Numbered from the stretch's first letter, positions 42,931 to 53,893 are shown. The stretch: DNA of 64,000 nucleotides from Hippasteria phrygiana (GCA_037893225.1 JAZGUH010000274.1:62001-126000), one strand, 5' to 3'. A program made the numbers and translations. The notes: generated from the sequence alone by a model not told the origin.

Positions 42931-43398
42931 AGGTAGTGTACACGATTGGTAATCCTTCAATTTTTTTTACTGAATTATTACGAACTACCTTAATAGACTG
43001 TAAGTTAATAGTAGTCTCAATCATCCTGTGAAATGATGGCACCAGGTGTGCTGTCGTTGTCATTTATATCATATAATTTATATCATTTTCCAATGATTTC
43101 CAGCTGGAAATCATTGTAAAACTGCCCTGTAGCCTTTAGTGGCTACCCAGGCGAGTGGCGCTCCCTGGACATGCTGGCATTCGGGGAGCATCACGCGTCC
43201 AGGTAACCACGCGTCCAGGTAGCCACGCGCATCCGCCTGACATTTGAAAATGAGCGCCGTTTTTCTCTCGTATATTTCGCCATCCAACAACGCAAAACTT
43301 TTGAACAGGTCAGTGAAATGATATTTCCTATGAAATACTAAACCCCAAATCCGCCCATTTCTGAAAATTGCAACAATGACTAATCATGTACACTACCT
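42931..43398 (+). mobile_element. TTAA-family MITE 1a
   Basis: TTAA at 42927-42930 and 43399-43402. Ends AGGTAGTGTACACGATTGGT and TGTACACTACCT. Central palindrome TTTCCAGCTGGAAA near 43095. The large stem-loop is damaged: the left arm TAGCCTTTAGTGGCTACC has lost the CAAGGCGCG part and the right arm carries a short duplication of CACGCGTCCAGGTA. Confidence 0.92.
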
Positions 43399-43402
43399 TT
43401 AA

Positions 43403-44131
43403 TACCGATTCTGGCAATGAAACTGTGACTTCTGCACACACACACACACACAGTCATGTAAACGGGTGCAATCGTGGACCTCCCATTGTTCCTCTTTTGT
43501 TTATACTCTAACTTTTTCGGAAGGCCTCCCATTGGTTTTGTACACGATTTTCAATCATGGACGTTAGATCAAACGTGGACCCCTTTGTCTACGCCCGAAT
43601 TATTTTGTCCTAGGTCCACGATTGCCGGCATATACAAACTCACACACACACAAAATAACCCGCATCTGGGTCTAAAGTGCATACAAATTGGGGTGTTTAA
43701 CCCCAGAGGTACTTGAAAATGAAGTGTAGTATTGGAGAGGTTTGAAAATGGGGGGGGGGGGATTTATTTTGTAGACATCCGATGAAAGCTTCCAGAAGGT
43801 CTCTCTCAACAAAACCTACAGATGTAGCACTATCCACTCTTTAATACATATAAGCACAAAAAAAAAAAAGTTGCAGGATTCAAAGTGATTCCAATAGTTA
43901 GCCAACTTTTGAGGGGCCCATTGGCAACAAATTTAGGATGTTAGTGTTTTGGGGTATAGCCCTCTGGGATCAGCTTTCTTTTTCCAGAAAGCTAGCTTGT
44001 ATTTATCTTTCTTTCAACTAAAATTATGTCTGATTTTCTGACATCACACTTATTGTGTTTACTTTTACAAGTCTACGGTTCATCAACAGAAATGAACTGA
44101 TAATATTAAAGTAACAAAATTAGACCATTTT
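43403..44131. other. Unassigned stretch
   Basis: No gene. CA microsatellites at 43434-43452 and 43640-43652; a G12 run at 43750-43761. Confidence 0.5.
43434..43452 (+). repeat. (CA)n microsatellite
   Basis: About nine CA dinucleotides. Confidence 0.9.
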
Positions 44132-44169
44132 GATCTCTGGCTATATACGGCATTATGGGTTTATGACTT

Positions 44170-44549
44170 AATAATATTAATAACTATAATAATAATGGAC
44201 ATTTATAAAGCGTACATATCCACCAAGACCACGGTGTTCACGGTGATGCATGTATATTATTACCCCTGGTCATCGGGCCCACTAATTATTCCTGAAACCT
44301 GCTCAGCTCCCTGGGGAGTATACAGCCCCAGCTGCTATTTTAAGCGCACACGGGCTAATCAAACACATAACCATCACTGCCCTCACAGGTACCAAATTTA
44401 CTCCTGGGGGAGAGAAGCAACTTGTTACAAAGTGCCTTGCTCAAGGACAAAGCACCATGACCCCAGCCGGTCTCGAACCCACAATCTGCAGTATCACCGA
44501 AATCTTGAGTTTGACACACTAAGCCACCAGGCCAAAGCGCTCCACGCCA
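44170..44549 (-). mobile_element. Second tRNA-derived SINE family, full length, nested
   Basis: GACTT flanks the insert on both sides (44165-44169; 44550-44554), a 5-bp target duplication. On the minus strand an A-box-like GGCTTAGTGTG (plus 44515-44525) and a B box GGTTCGAGACC (plus 44469-44479) head the element. A body with CCTTGAGCAAGGCACTTTGT follows, and it ends CGCTTTATAAATGTCC plus an (ATT)n tail. Tail, promoter boxes and duplication together mark a retroposed SINE. Confidence 0.93.
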
Positions 44550-44571
44550 GACTTCTGACTAGTGCCCTCCT

Positions 44572-44609
44572 CCCCCCCCCCCCCTCCCCCCCCCCCCCCA
44601 AAAAAAAAA
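44572..44609 (-). repeat. C-run then A10 tract
   Basis: C13, T, C14, then A10; the minus strand reads T-then-G. It replaces the short CCCACCCGAACA-like segment of the sister SINE at 36258. Confidence 0.95.
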
Positions 44610-44748
44610 GACACCGACAATTTGTGAGACCACCAACAGAGGGGCAAGATAGCTCAGTTGGTAGAGCATGGTACGGTATTCCTGAGGCCGCTGGTTCAAA
44701 TCCCCCTCCTGCCGGTTTTCTTTGTTCAGTTCGAAAATTAGTCTAGAT

Positions 44749-44898
44749 TAACCCTAACCCTGCCAGACGCAGCACAGTGCATCTGTGGTGACAGCTTCAC
44801 TTTGCTGCACTCTGCACACAAGTCAATGTGACAAAGTATGCAATCTGATGCGTCTGGCAGGGTTTCTAGCCAAAATACCCTGGAGGGTTAGGGTTTTA
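44749..44898 (+). mobile_element. TAACCC palindromic MITE, copy 1
   Basis: The left end TAACCCTAACCCTGCCAGAC and right end CCCTGGAGGGTTAGGGTT are inverted. Inside, CTGCCAGACGCA pairs with TGCGTCTGGCAG and CACTGTGC-like text is mirrored. An inverted relative lies at 62164-62307. The ends resemble telomere repeats, but only two units are present. Confidence 0.8.
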
Positions 44899-45848
44899 AT
44901 ACATCATATAAATCCCCAAACCTGCTGAATCCCAACGCTATCCACCAGCAGGAAAATTTGGATTTTGTGGATCTAGGCAGAAATAAAAAACGTTTTGTTC
45001 TAGCTGTTTGAAGCTGTAGGATTCTGCCTGGCTTTACACATTTGCTGCTATTGCATTTCATTGGATTCAGCACAGTGCCTCAGAAAAACATAAAGGGGTT
45101 AGGATTTTTAAAGACTCTCAATTCTACACAGTAAACACCCATCAAAAGCACATGTTACACAATAATTTTTTTTTTTTTTTGGGGGGGGGGCAGAAGTTAA
45201 GATGAGGATTAGTTCCCAATGCCATCCAAACATCAGTGTGCGGTGGGTCTAAAAAAATCATTCCCAAGACGCTCGTGATCCTTCCTGTTTCTCTGATCAC
45301 AATCCCAACAGTGCAGCGCCAACACATGGCCAAGTTTTAAACAATAACCTAAAGATACACTCCGAAAGTGCTGGTGAAAATCCCTCCGAGTGAGCTAAGA
45401 AAGCAGAGGGAGGTTGACATAGGCGGACGGAGGAGTTTATTTAGATGTCTCCAGAGATGCGGGATTGGGAGGAGGGCTCGGGGTCCATCTGCCAACACAA
45501 CTCACGACTTCAAAAAACAGTTGTCTGCCGAGGACGTGGAATTCTTTGGGACAGCAAATGCTCAGGCTGTTCTCAGTGTGAAGGTCCTTGAGGACATTGT
45601 ATGGGCACCTGAGGTCATATCTCTGCATATGGCGCCCTCCGGTGATTTCAAACAGCACATGGCAGGCACCAATCAATATAGCTGTGTGTGGTTCCGGATA
45701 AAAACAAATTAGGAGGGTGGTAGATTTCTTGGCAGGTAACTCCAATTTTTGAAAACCCATTTTAAGGAAAAGTTTTAAGCAGAAAATGTTCACTTCTTTA
45801 TTAGGTGTGGTCATACATGCATGCAAACAAATGCAAGTATGCCAAGAG
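44899..45848. other. Unassigned stretch
   Basis: No supported gene. Overlapping antisense open frames of 114 (plus) and 129 (minus) codons at 45368-45826 have no recognised domain. T15-G10 lies at 45166-45190. Confidence 0.45.
45166..45190 (+). repeat. T15-G10 junction tract
   Basis: Fifteen T followed by ten G. Confidence 0.95.
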
Positions 45849-45895
45849 TTGATGACGTCATAGTGACATCATGATGATGTCATCAAGTATACAAC
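45849..45895 (+). repeat. Isolated CRE-palindrome fragment
   Basis: TTGATGACGTCATAGTGACA, then TCATGATGATGTCATCA, the same composite motif that fills 54.6-59.8 kb. A single outlying copy. Confidence 0.75.
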
Positions 45896-47609
45896 ATTTT
45901 AAAAGTGTATATTAAAAAAAACAGCATATCTCTTATAACTGAATGATATATGACCTTCATATTTGGTGATCAGATAGATCTTGTTTTGATCTACATTTTT
46001 GGTTGGAAGTGTTGTTTTTTTCATTTGACTTTTACTTGTGGGGTTAGTTATAACATCAGATTAGTAGTAGATATATGAATCTGGTTTGGACCAGAAGTAA
46101 ACTGATGAGTATAATATCTTGATCACGCATAGTAAAGATGCACAATTGCTCATACTTGTGGCTCAGGCTAAGTTGGATTTAGACAGCAAACGGCAGGCAA
46201 AAAGACAATGAGATACAATGCTACAGTATTACTGACCAAACATGCACAACTTTGGGATGATGTACATGTACATTGTAGTCCTTGACTAGTAATGAAGTCA
46301 CACAGCAAGTTGCAAAAAAAAGAAATTGACAAATTCCTACACGTACAAAGTATGTGCATTTTTTTAGACTTTGGTCGGAAATCGTCTTCAAATAAACATT
46401 TAACAATTAAATTGCAGCGATGGCAACCTTTTTAATCTTATTTCAGTATTTCAGCAAAAAAGCATTATTTTGCTCAGAAGATCAGTATTTTTCATGAAAT
46501 TTAAACTTCACCTGAAAATCTAATTTTGTTTCCGCAGCATAGTCCGCACCGCTGAAACGACAATGGTTCTTTATTGTGAGAATGAAATTTGGCATACTTA
46601 CACAGATTTCCTTTAAAAATAGGGGAAAAGGTTATTTCTTTTGCTGAAGCTAAGGCTGCAACCGTTTGGTTTGGGATGATGAGCCAGTACACACGCAGTA
46701 TAATAGCACAATATGCATGACAAAACATTGTCACGGCCGGATTTCACAAAATCTGTATAAATTATAAACAAATAATTCATACTTTTGTATTTTTCATGAA
46801 TTTTTGTAACCGACAGAAACTCCGTACTGGTTGGCAGCTCTAAAAATTGAAATGACCGACATAAACTTGTGTGAAATGTGTACGCATGCACTTTTCACAC
46901 CGACATTGAAGCGTCGCACGCATCAGTTCAAAGGGGTACGTTGATACCCTCGTTTTCTGGATAGGTGCAAACCCATAAATCGCAACAAAACATAAACTCC
47001 TGAATAATGGGTCATTGGGTGCATGACTTCCTAACAGTTGCAAGTGTAACTTTAACTGAATCGAATCAATCTGATTTATTAAGTTCTTGGTTTCATGTCT
47101 CGCGGGGGGGGGCTAAATGCCCGTCGTGCACGATACGACCTCATCCCCAAAACGTGATAATTTATGTCAGGATGCATAGCGATGCCTTCAAAATACATTT
47201 GTCTCATTGCCAAGCTTTTTGGCCTTTGCATGTGGTTTCTGGCCTTGTGTACGTACATTAGGTGTCTGGGAAACATAATGAACTTGTATCATGTGAAAGT
47301 CATTATGGATAAGCTCATTCGGATGTTATTCTGAAAGTGAAACTTCTGGAGACTTTCCAAGCTACATTTTGCAGTTATTACTGTGAAGACTCTGGTATAA
47401 CTGCCAAAAAGGGGATGTTTTTTGACGAGCCCTCTGGACTAGTTCTTACATTTCACTAGCTCGTACAAAGTTTCACTAGCCCGCTATTTTAGGCGTTATT
47501 TTTGTTGGGTAAAACAAGGAATTCCCTGACTAAGGAGCATCACCAGAACAACACTAAAACCACATACATTATCCATGGGCAAGATCAGCCTCATCCCATT
47601 CCAAATGAC
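45896..47609. other. Unassigned stretch
   Basis: No gene or repeat family recognised. CACTAGCCCGC and ACTAGCTCG words near 47450 echo the interior of the hAT-like element at 36758. Confidence 0.5.
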
Positions 47610-47749
47610 TTGGGGAGGTGTTGGGGAGGTGTTGGGGAGGTGTTGGGGAGGTGTTGGGGAGGTGTTGGGGAGGTGTTGGGGAGGTGTTGGGGAGGTGTTG
47701 GGGAGGTGTTGGGGAGGTGTTGGGGAGGTGTTGGGGAGGTGTTGGGGAG
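47610..47749 (+). repeat. 12-bp minisatellite, GGTGTTGGGGAG unit
   Basis: About 11.7 near-perfect units, stop-free on both strands. It is the third 12-bp array in the window. The shadow frames (glycine/valine on plus, proline/threonine on minus) are not genes. Confidence 0.97.
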
Positions 47750-48154
47750 TCGCTGGGGGTATGATCCCAATACCTCCCCTCTGGATCCGTCCTTGAATTT
47801 ACTCTGACTACTAATTTGTTCATTTTAATGCCATTTCTACGAATATTTCCATCTGATTACTAGTTTGATTACAATGAACATGATCTTCTTTCTGTTCAAC
47901 TATACCTAGTCAAGGACAGCTGTAAATAGATCAGTTTCATTTTAATACAATTCAAGCTTCTCGGGCCCAAAATAGAGATCAATATATACAGGATCACAGC
48001 TCATTAGCTCTGAACAAAACACAAAACACAAAACCCTGGGAAAAACTACTCAAGGATCTAAAAATATAACCACAGGTGCTCAGATCTGGGTATCATTCGA
48101 CACCTATTCAGAGTTTAAGTTTTCCAGGCCACTAGCTTTGAATGTAACAAATCT
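47750..48154. other. Unassigned stretch
   Basis: Nothing recognised apart from a CTCTGGATCCGTCC word near 47778 that resembles the transposon end at 2901. Confidence 0.5.
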
Positions 48155-48624
48155 AGGCTTGGTAATCCTCCAATTTTTTTTTTACTGAATTATTAATACC
48201 TTACTAGACTGTAAGTTAATTAGTAGTCTCAATCAACCTGTGAAATGATGGAACCAGGTGTGCTGTCGTTGTCAAGAAAAGTGGACATTTATATTATTTT
48301 CGAACAATTTCCAGCTGGAAATCGTTGGAAAACTGCCCTGTAGCCTTTAGTCAAGGCGCGCGTGGCTACCCGGATGAGTGGCGCACCCCGGACATGCTGG
48401 CATTGGGGGCGAGTCACACGTCCAGGTAGCCACGCGCACCTTGACTATTAAAAGGCTATCATCTGCCCGACGGTTGAAAACAAGCGCCGTTTCTCTCGTT
48501 TTTTCCGCCATTCAACAACGCAAAACTTTAAACAGGTCAGTGGAACGATATTTCCTATAAAATACTAAACCCAAATCCACCCATTTCTGAAAATTGCAAC
48601 AATAACCAATAATGTACACTACCT
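48155..48624 (+). mobile_element. TTAA-family MITE 1a, left end lost
   Basis: Begins within the left end (TTGGTAATCCTCC), then TTTACTGAATTATTAATACC, a central palindrome TTTCCAGCTGGAAATCG, the long stem-loop (48339-48462; arms TAGCCTTTAGTCAAGGCGCG and complement with a small insertion TTAA) and the right end TGTACACTACCT. TTAA at 48625-48628 is shared with the next copy. Confidence 0.88.
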
Positions 48625-48628
48625 TTAA

Positions 48629-48735
48629 AGATAGTGTACATCATTTGCTTATGCTGTAATTTTCATTAAATAAATGGATTTGGGGTTAGAATTTTATAGC
48701 GTGCTAGCTAATACTGTAACACTGACCTGTTGATT
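48629..48735 (-). mobile_element. TTAA-family MITE 1b fragment, joined to the previous copy
   Basis: AGATAGTGTACATCATTTGC directly after the shared TTAA, then TGCTGTAATTTTC, then GGATTTGGGGTTAGAATTTT and TAGCGTGCTAGCTAATACTG. It breaks off after GACCTGTT where the next transposon begins. Confidence 0.82.
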
Positions 48736-48737
48736 TT

Positions 48738-49906
48738 CAGTACTCCAACAAATTGGACTCGGCACATACTCGGCTTTTTGTACTAGGACTCTTACCCCGA
48801 CTAGGCATTTTGTGCTCAGTACCCAACACCCATACTCGGAAATACAATTGATTATTTTCTCTGATACTGCACCTTCGGGGCTCGGAAGTTTACACATACA
48901 TAAACAGTTCTTGGGCTGTTGGGTAAATTCCCAAAAGGAGAAATTTCTGGTTCAATCACATGCAATGTGCAACTTTTTGAGTTGTAGGTTCATCATGTTG
49001 TGTAAAAAGTAAATTAAAAACAAGAAAATAAGCAGTCTGCTGAACTGTTGGTGTTTTAAGCCGTGTCTGCACTGGACTTTTTTGGGGAAGGTTTTACCGA
49101 GACGATGGTCAAATGAAAAATGGTCAAATGTGACCACTGTCCGCACTTGGACTTTCGACATGGGAAAATTTTACCTCGACACGGGAAAATTTTACCGTGA
49201 CCGTGGTAGAAGTAACCGAGCTGTCAGTATAACGACTCATGAGGGCGCTTTGTGTGACCTTTGTACATTGACCCGATTGACTCAAAGCGCACGCGCCTTT
49301 TCATTCTTTTGGCCGATGTGTACACAATGACGTCCTTCATTATCATCTGGGAATGATACATTGGTAGCACAAATCAAACTTCAGACTTTATCAATAATAA
49401 TATCTGCCATGATTGCGCCCAAAAGAGGAACAACGCACGGAATTTTGGAAACTCGCCGCACCGCGGTGAAACAATGCAAAGCGCATGCGTGGTGTCCCTG
49501 TGTAGCATGACCTCGCGCTCAGGCTGGATGTACGATTTCCCGAGCCGCTTTTACCGACTTGCACTGTCCGCACTGGACTTATCATCTCAGGAAAAGTTAC
49601 CTGGTCAGTTTGCCTGGGCAGCAGTTTCCCAGTAGAAGTAACCGCTGGACTCGGGAAAAGTAACTGAGAGGAAAACGTCCCAGGCTGTCCGCACTGGACT
49701 TAAAATGGGAAAAGTACCCATCGTCTCGGTAAGCTTAACCAAAAAAAAGTCCAGTGCGGACACGGCTTTTAGACTCTTGATGATGCAGGTACATTATAAT
49801 AATGTTCAGAACATTTTACTTTATTTAACTTGACTGTTTATGTACTCGGACTCGGCCCGTACTCGGCTCTAATGTACTCAGATTGTAGGACTCAACTCCA
49901 ACACTG
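48738..49906 (+). mobile_element. hAT-like element with GGACTC words, host of a second insertion
   Basis: The right end GGACTCAACTCCAACACTG (inverse CAGTGTTGGAGTTGAGTCC) closely resembles the ends of the element at 51031. The left end CAGTACTCCAACAAATTGGA is weaker. Subterminal TACTCGGCTC and ACTCGGACTCGGCCC words occur at both sides. No 8-bp duplication is visible. Without the 709-bp insertion the element is about 460 bp. No transposase. Confidence 0.55.
49059..49767. mobile_element. Foldback element with TTTA flanks, nested
   Basis: Left end AGCCGTGTCTGCACTGGACT and right end AGTCCAGTGCGGACACGGCT are inverted, with further pairing out to CCGAGACGATGG and CCATCGTCTCGG. TTTA flanks both sides (49055-49058; 49768-49771). 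Inside, CCGCACTGGACTT recurs near 49570 and 49690, so the subterminal block is repeated. Superfamily unknown; no transposase. Confidence 0.85.
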
Positions 49907-50687
49907 TGGTGAGGAAAAAACGCTGAAACATCCCCAGACCATGGACCCTCCACTTCAGACACTGTGTGTGTGGTTTGAACCTGCAGCCAGTTCTGTTAAG
50001 GAGAATGAAAGAGGAAACTGGACACTCAACCAAGGGTTGGGCCTCGGATCCACACAGTTTGAGATGTCCAGTTATTCACCCTCCAGAGTATAAATAAACA
50101 TTGTAATGAGTCTGCACTTCCCATTACTCTGGCTGTATGGGGAGTTTCTGGAAGTCCCAGAGTGGACATGTTACAGAGTAATGGGGATGGCTGTGGTCTG
50201 ATTTGTTTATTTTATCAGGAGGGCTAGTGGTTCTCTGAATCGCTGCGTTCCCTAATGATGTGTCTGGCCTGTTGGAGCATGGAGGAAGGAATTCCATGGT
50301 TGGAGTTCAGATGAAGCTAAGGAGTAAGGGTTGGTTTATTGTTCAGGTGTTGGTTTACCAGTAAGGTTAGCCTTTTCGTCCTCTGATAGTTTGACCATGA
50401 GTTCGCTATATGTTTCTTCCCCCTTTCTGCCCCCCCCCCCCCCCACTTTCAAGAATGTTGGCAATTCATTACTGAGCTAATTGACTACATATTGCTACAA
50501 TTAATTTGACTAATCTGGATTAGTCTGGTTTCTGAAGGGTTACAACCTGATAGATCTGTCTGGCCAGATGTGCTTAGACCTCCTTGAAGAAATGCTATAA
50601 GTTGCAAATTGCATCTTCTTCAATTCTTTTTTGTCCATGTGGGTTATGATGGGAGACGTACCGGGTCTTTTTCCAGTGTTCTCACCT
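49907..50687. other. Unassigned stretch
   Basis: No gene. Contains C15 at 50430-50444 and a hairpin word CATGGAGGAAGGAATTCCATG at about 50279-50299. Confidence 0.5.
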
Positions 50688-50789
50688 GCCGTGCCCATGC
50701 TCACAACTACGCACACATGCTCAGAACTACGCACACATGTTCAGAACTACGCACGCATGCTCAGGACTACGCACGCATGCTCAGAACTA
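50688..50789 (+). repeat. 20-bp tandem repeat
   Basis: About five units of ACTACGCACACATGCTCAGA with single-base changes. Not a multiple of three, so all frames cycle through it. Confidence 0.95.
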
Positions 50790-51030
50790 GTACAAAGGAA
50801 TGGTAATATGGTATGTCTGCTGCCACCAGCGTCTCAAAAGTTTCCCATTATAGGACAATGCAGTATCCCGAATCCACTTTTTTCAGCAGTATTAAGTCAC
50901 AAAAACTCAAATTTGGGACTGAAAAACATTTTGTGCCTCGCGACATGCGTACGGCATGTATGCGTAGGACTTGCTTCTGGCATCCGTACGCACATATGTC
51001 GTGACCTGAACTGGGCCAAATCATATACAT
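50790..51030. other. Unassigned stretch up to the hAT target duplication
   Basis: Nothing recognised; the last eight bases ATATACAT are the target duplication of the next element. Confidence 0.6.
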
Positions 51031-51040
51031 CAGTGCTGGA

Positions 51041-51184
51041 GGACTCGAGTCCGGACTCGGACTCGAGCCTGGACTCGAGTCCCGATTTTCAAGGACTCGG
51101 ACTCGGACTCGGACAGTCAGGACTCGGACTCGGACTCGGACAATAAGGACTCGACCAGCTCGAGGACTCGGCCCGAGTCCGGCC
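51041..51184 (+). repeat. Subterminal GGACTC repeats, left
   Basis: Imperfect repeats of GGACTC/GGACTCGG with spacers (AGTCA, AATAA). Spurious SDSD, RTRT and LGLG frames result. Confidence 0.9.
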
Positions 51185-52525
51185 TAAAAAAGCCGATTTT
51201 TACCTTAAATTTTACCACAATTTTGTAATGAAGTCGGAGTGTTTAGTTCGCAAATCCCATCAGTAGCCTGCACACACATGTACTTAATTCAGTAGTACAG
51301 TACGCGTCAACCTCGTCCCCATAGTGTTCGAGCAATACGCTTCCAGAACGAGGATGAAAGTAGACCCTGGGGACGAGGTTGAGTACACGTATACAAGCTC
51401 AGTACGTGAGGTATGGACGGTTTGCCTGACGAGACGTCGGTCCAACAGCGACGCGCGGAGACTGTACCGGATTAAACATGGCATGAATTCGCCGTTTGCT
51501 CGCTCTACGTACGTGCGTGTGTGATCGAATGCGCTGCATGCATGCGCGAAGGCGCGGTGTCCGTGTAGTTGCCAGTCGAGCCGCAACGTCATGTGGCTGG
51601 TGCTCGACGTCCATTACTTGTGAATACTGAAGACGGAATACCGGTTGTAATGTAGTGCGCGGTACACATTTTGATTGGCCGAAAGTGATTCATTCACAAA
51701 AATCTATTTCGCGCTAGTAGGCTTGTACTAGCAATATTTCCCAACTGATATTCATGACATCATTAATCTTCTACATTTCAAAATTGTGAAGTACTTATTT
51801 AAATTTCTGCACCATAGAAACATTCTCATATTTTGTTTTGTCTGCTAAAATAGTTCGTGTATTACAATTTAAATAAAAAATCATTGCAACATTATGTTAA
51901 AGCTAAAGTTTGACCTACTACTTGTCATCAGACTCACATCGGGACTCGACTACAGCCCTGCTAAAGAGGAATGTTCCCCAAGACCAGTTTTTGAGTAATC
52001 AAACTAATCATTGGTTGAAGTAAAACAAATCTGGTTGAATAAATTGTTGTATTTTTCAGTATAATTAAATCTCCAGGGGCAATTTTGGTTTGGAAAAAAG
52101 ACAGATAAAGTTGAAAAAATCAACGTTTTTATGGTGACGTTAGAGGCACATGCAATGCGTGATTTTTGTTCAAAGCTTATTTTTTTTTAAACATGTTCTC
52201 TGCACGGTTGCAGTAGGTGTTATTTCTTTGACGTCATATTTTCAAAATGGAATAAGGTACTGGGATAGTTCAGTATCATCACAAAGCCCATTAGTTTTTC
52301 TTTATAATCTCAAATAATAATGGCTGAAAGTAATTTCACAAGGTTGTGTCACGGCAAGGTTCCTTTGAAGTTTCTCAAACTACTGTGCAAATCCAATTTG
52401 TTTCAGGGATTTTTCGCTCGAGTAAAGTACTAGACAAGTATTTGCAGGTGTTTATGTGCCCCAAATCACATATGTATGTCATGTATGGACTTTATTTATA
52501 GGTTATATTTAAATGTAATTCAATA

Positions 52526-52945
52526 ATGCGCCTATCAATTGCTTCCCCCACCCCTCCCCCGGGCTGCCCCAGGTCTTACACTGTTAAAACGCTGTTTAAA
52601 CTTTTTAAACAGCCCGGGTTGTTCATGTGCCCTGCTTAAACAACCAAGTTGTTTAAGCAGGGCACATGAACAACCTGGTTGTTTAACTTGTTTTTTAAAA
52701 ACAACTTTTTAAACAGCATTTTAACAGTGTATGTGGGGGTTTGGTCACTCATTTTGCCATTGTTTCCCCATCATCAGAAGTTACAACCATGATGTGGGGG
52801 TGCCCCACCCATATATGTCGGGGATTGTCACTAAAATTTTGCCCCAGGGGTGGGGATTTAGTCACTTCAAAAGTGACAATCCCCACATCTTGGGTGGGGC
52901 AGCCCGGGGGGAGGGAGGGGTGGGGGAAGCAATTGATAGGCGCAT
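52526..52945. mobile_element. Foldback element inside the hAT element
   Basis: TIRs of about 45-50 bp: left ATGCGCCTATCAATTGCTTC continuing to GGGCTGCCCC (52570), right GGGGCAGCCC (from about 52897) to GAAGCAATTGATAGGCGCAT (52945). The arms differ by a 4-base indel in the C/G-rich middle. The interior includes GGGATTTAGTCACTTCAAAA, then GTGACAATCCCCAC, a further small hairpin. It hosts a CACTGT palindrome. Confidence 0.9.
52579..52729. mobile_element. CACTGT-family palindromic MITE, TA target, copy 2
   Basis: Ends CACTGTTAAAACGCTG and CAGCATTTTAACAGTG, flanked by TA (52577-52578; 52730-52731). The interior is a near-perfect palindrome around GTGCCCTGCTTAAACAACCA and its inverse. Same end and target rule as 32534-32728, though the interior differs. 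Confidence 0.9.
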
Positions 52946-53073
52946 AAGTGTTAAAAGCCTCTCTAAGCCTCTTATTTATTACCGTAAATACCCTTTTTGA
53001 CCATGCTGTGTAGTATTTGTGTACTGTCTCGGTGTCATCGAGAACACTGTACATGTACTTGAGATTCACAAAA

Positions 53074-53290
53074 GGACTCGGACTCGGACTCGAACACAAG
53101 GACTCGGACTCGGACTCGAACACAAGGACTCGGACTCGGACTCGAACACCAGGGACTCGGACTCGAACCCCAGGGACTCGAACTCGGACTCGGACTCGAA
53201 CCCTCGGACTCGGACTCGGACTCGGACTCGGACTCGGACTCGGACTCGGACTCGAACCCTCGGACTCGGACTCGGATTGGGTGGACTCGA
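53074..53290 (+). repeat. Subterminal GGACTC repeats, right
   Basis: Longer and more regular than the left block: units GGACTCGGACTCGGACTCGA plus ACACAA or ACCC. Same strand sense as the left block. Confidence 0.95.
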
Positions 53291-53309
53291 CTACAGCACT
53301 GATATACAT

Positions 53310-53893
53310 GTCCGAAGAGTCAAAGGTCAGCTCATGTCATTAGGTCATGTCACGGTTCATGCAACTGTGCACTGGATGGAACAGTCAACGCTCAGGGCTA
53401 TTTGTACATAGCCAACAAAATGTTTTGCTTATATATAGACCAATTTGTATTAAAGTTATTGTGTTTCTAAATGATCACAAAGTAGTATAGTGAAAAGTGA
53501 CACAAAGGCCTGTCCACAGCTCACATGCATTGAGGACGGACCCACAATAAAACTACAGCACCGACCGTTTTCTGTCAACCCTTTCAAACTTGCAATATTT
53601 CAACCCTAAAACTAATATATCGGCACCCTTCTCTTAATACAGTTAGTGGTATATTTAACCACAAACCTAGGTCCTAATTAGGGTTAAAACAATATTGTAT
53701 GTTGATTTAACTAATTAACAAAATCATGGTGTAACATCTCAAACTAAAGCAAGTTCTTTCTCAAAGGTAAAAAAATTAAAAAAATAAAAAAATACAATAA
53801 TATAAAAAAAGAATGAAAATTTATTTAACTACAATAACCAATTTGCTTTTTTTAATGGCATGATGCCACCAAATCCACAGACGCTAAGAACAT
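53310..53893. other. Unassigned stretch
   Basis: No gene; AT-rich text at 53760-53830. Confidence 0.5.

Larger units (their letters stand above)
44132..44725 (+). mobile_element. tRNA-derived SINE, split by another SINE
   Basis: Left part GATCTCTGGCTATATACGGC to TTTATGACTT (44169). The right part resumes at 44550 with GACTTCTGACTAGTGCCC, then a C/A tract, then ACACCGACAATTTGTGAGAC, the A box TAGCTCAGTTGGTAGAGC (44650-44667) and the B box GGTTCAAATCC (44693-44703). The intact order is seen at 36258. The body after the head is missing. Confidence 0.88.
51031..53301 (+). mobile_element. 2.27-kb non-autonomous hAT element with perfect 8-bp duplication
   Basis: Ends CAGTGCTGGAGGACTCGAGT and GGACTCGACTACAGCACTG, flanked by ATATACAT at 51023-51030 and 53302-53309. 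Both ends are followed by GGACTC-type hexamer repeats (51041-51184 and 53074-53290) that read the same way on the plus strand. A third end-like copy GGGACTCGACTACAGCCCTG lies inside near 51936-51955. A foldback element (52526-52945) with its own insertion sits in the right third. No transposase-like frame. Confidence 0.92.

Noticed and set aside
44195..44746. 183-codon plus-strand open frame
   Set aside because: It runs through the nested SINE pair, a C tract and a tRNA-like head.
44749..44770. Interstitial telomere
   Set aside because: Only two TAACCC units, and they form one end of a palindromic MITE.
45368..45826. Overlapping antisense open frames of 114 and 129 codons
   Set aside because: Neither shows a known domain, and both cannot be coding; a decayed repeat is possible but unproven.
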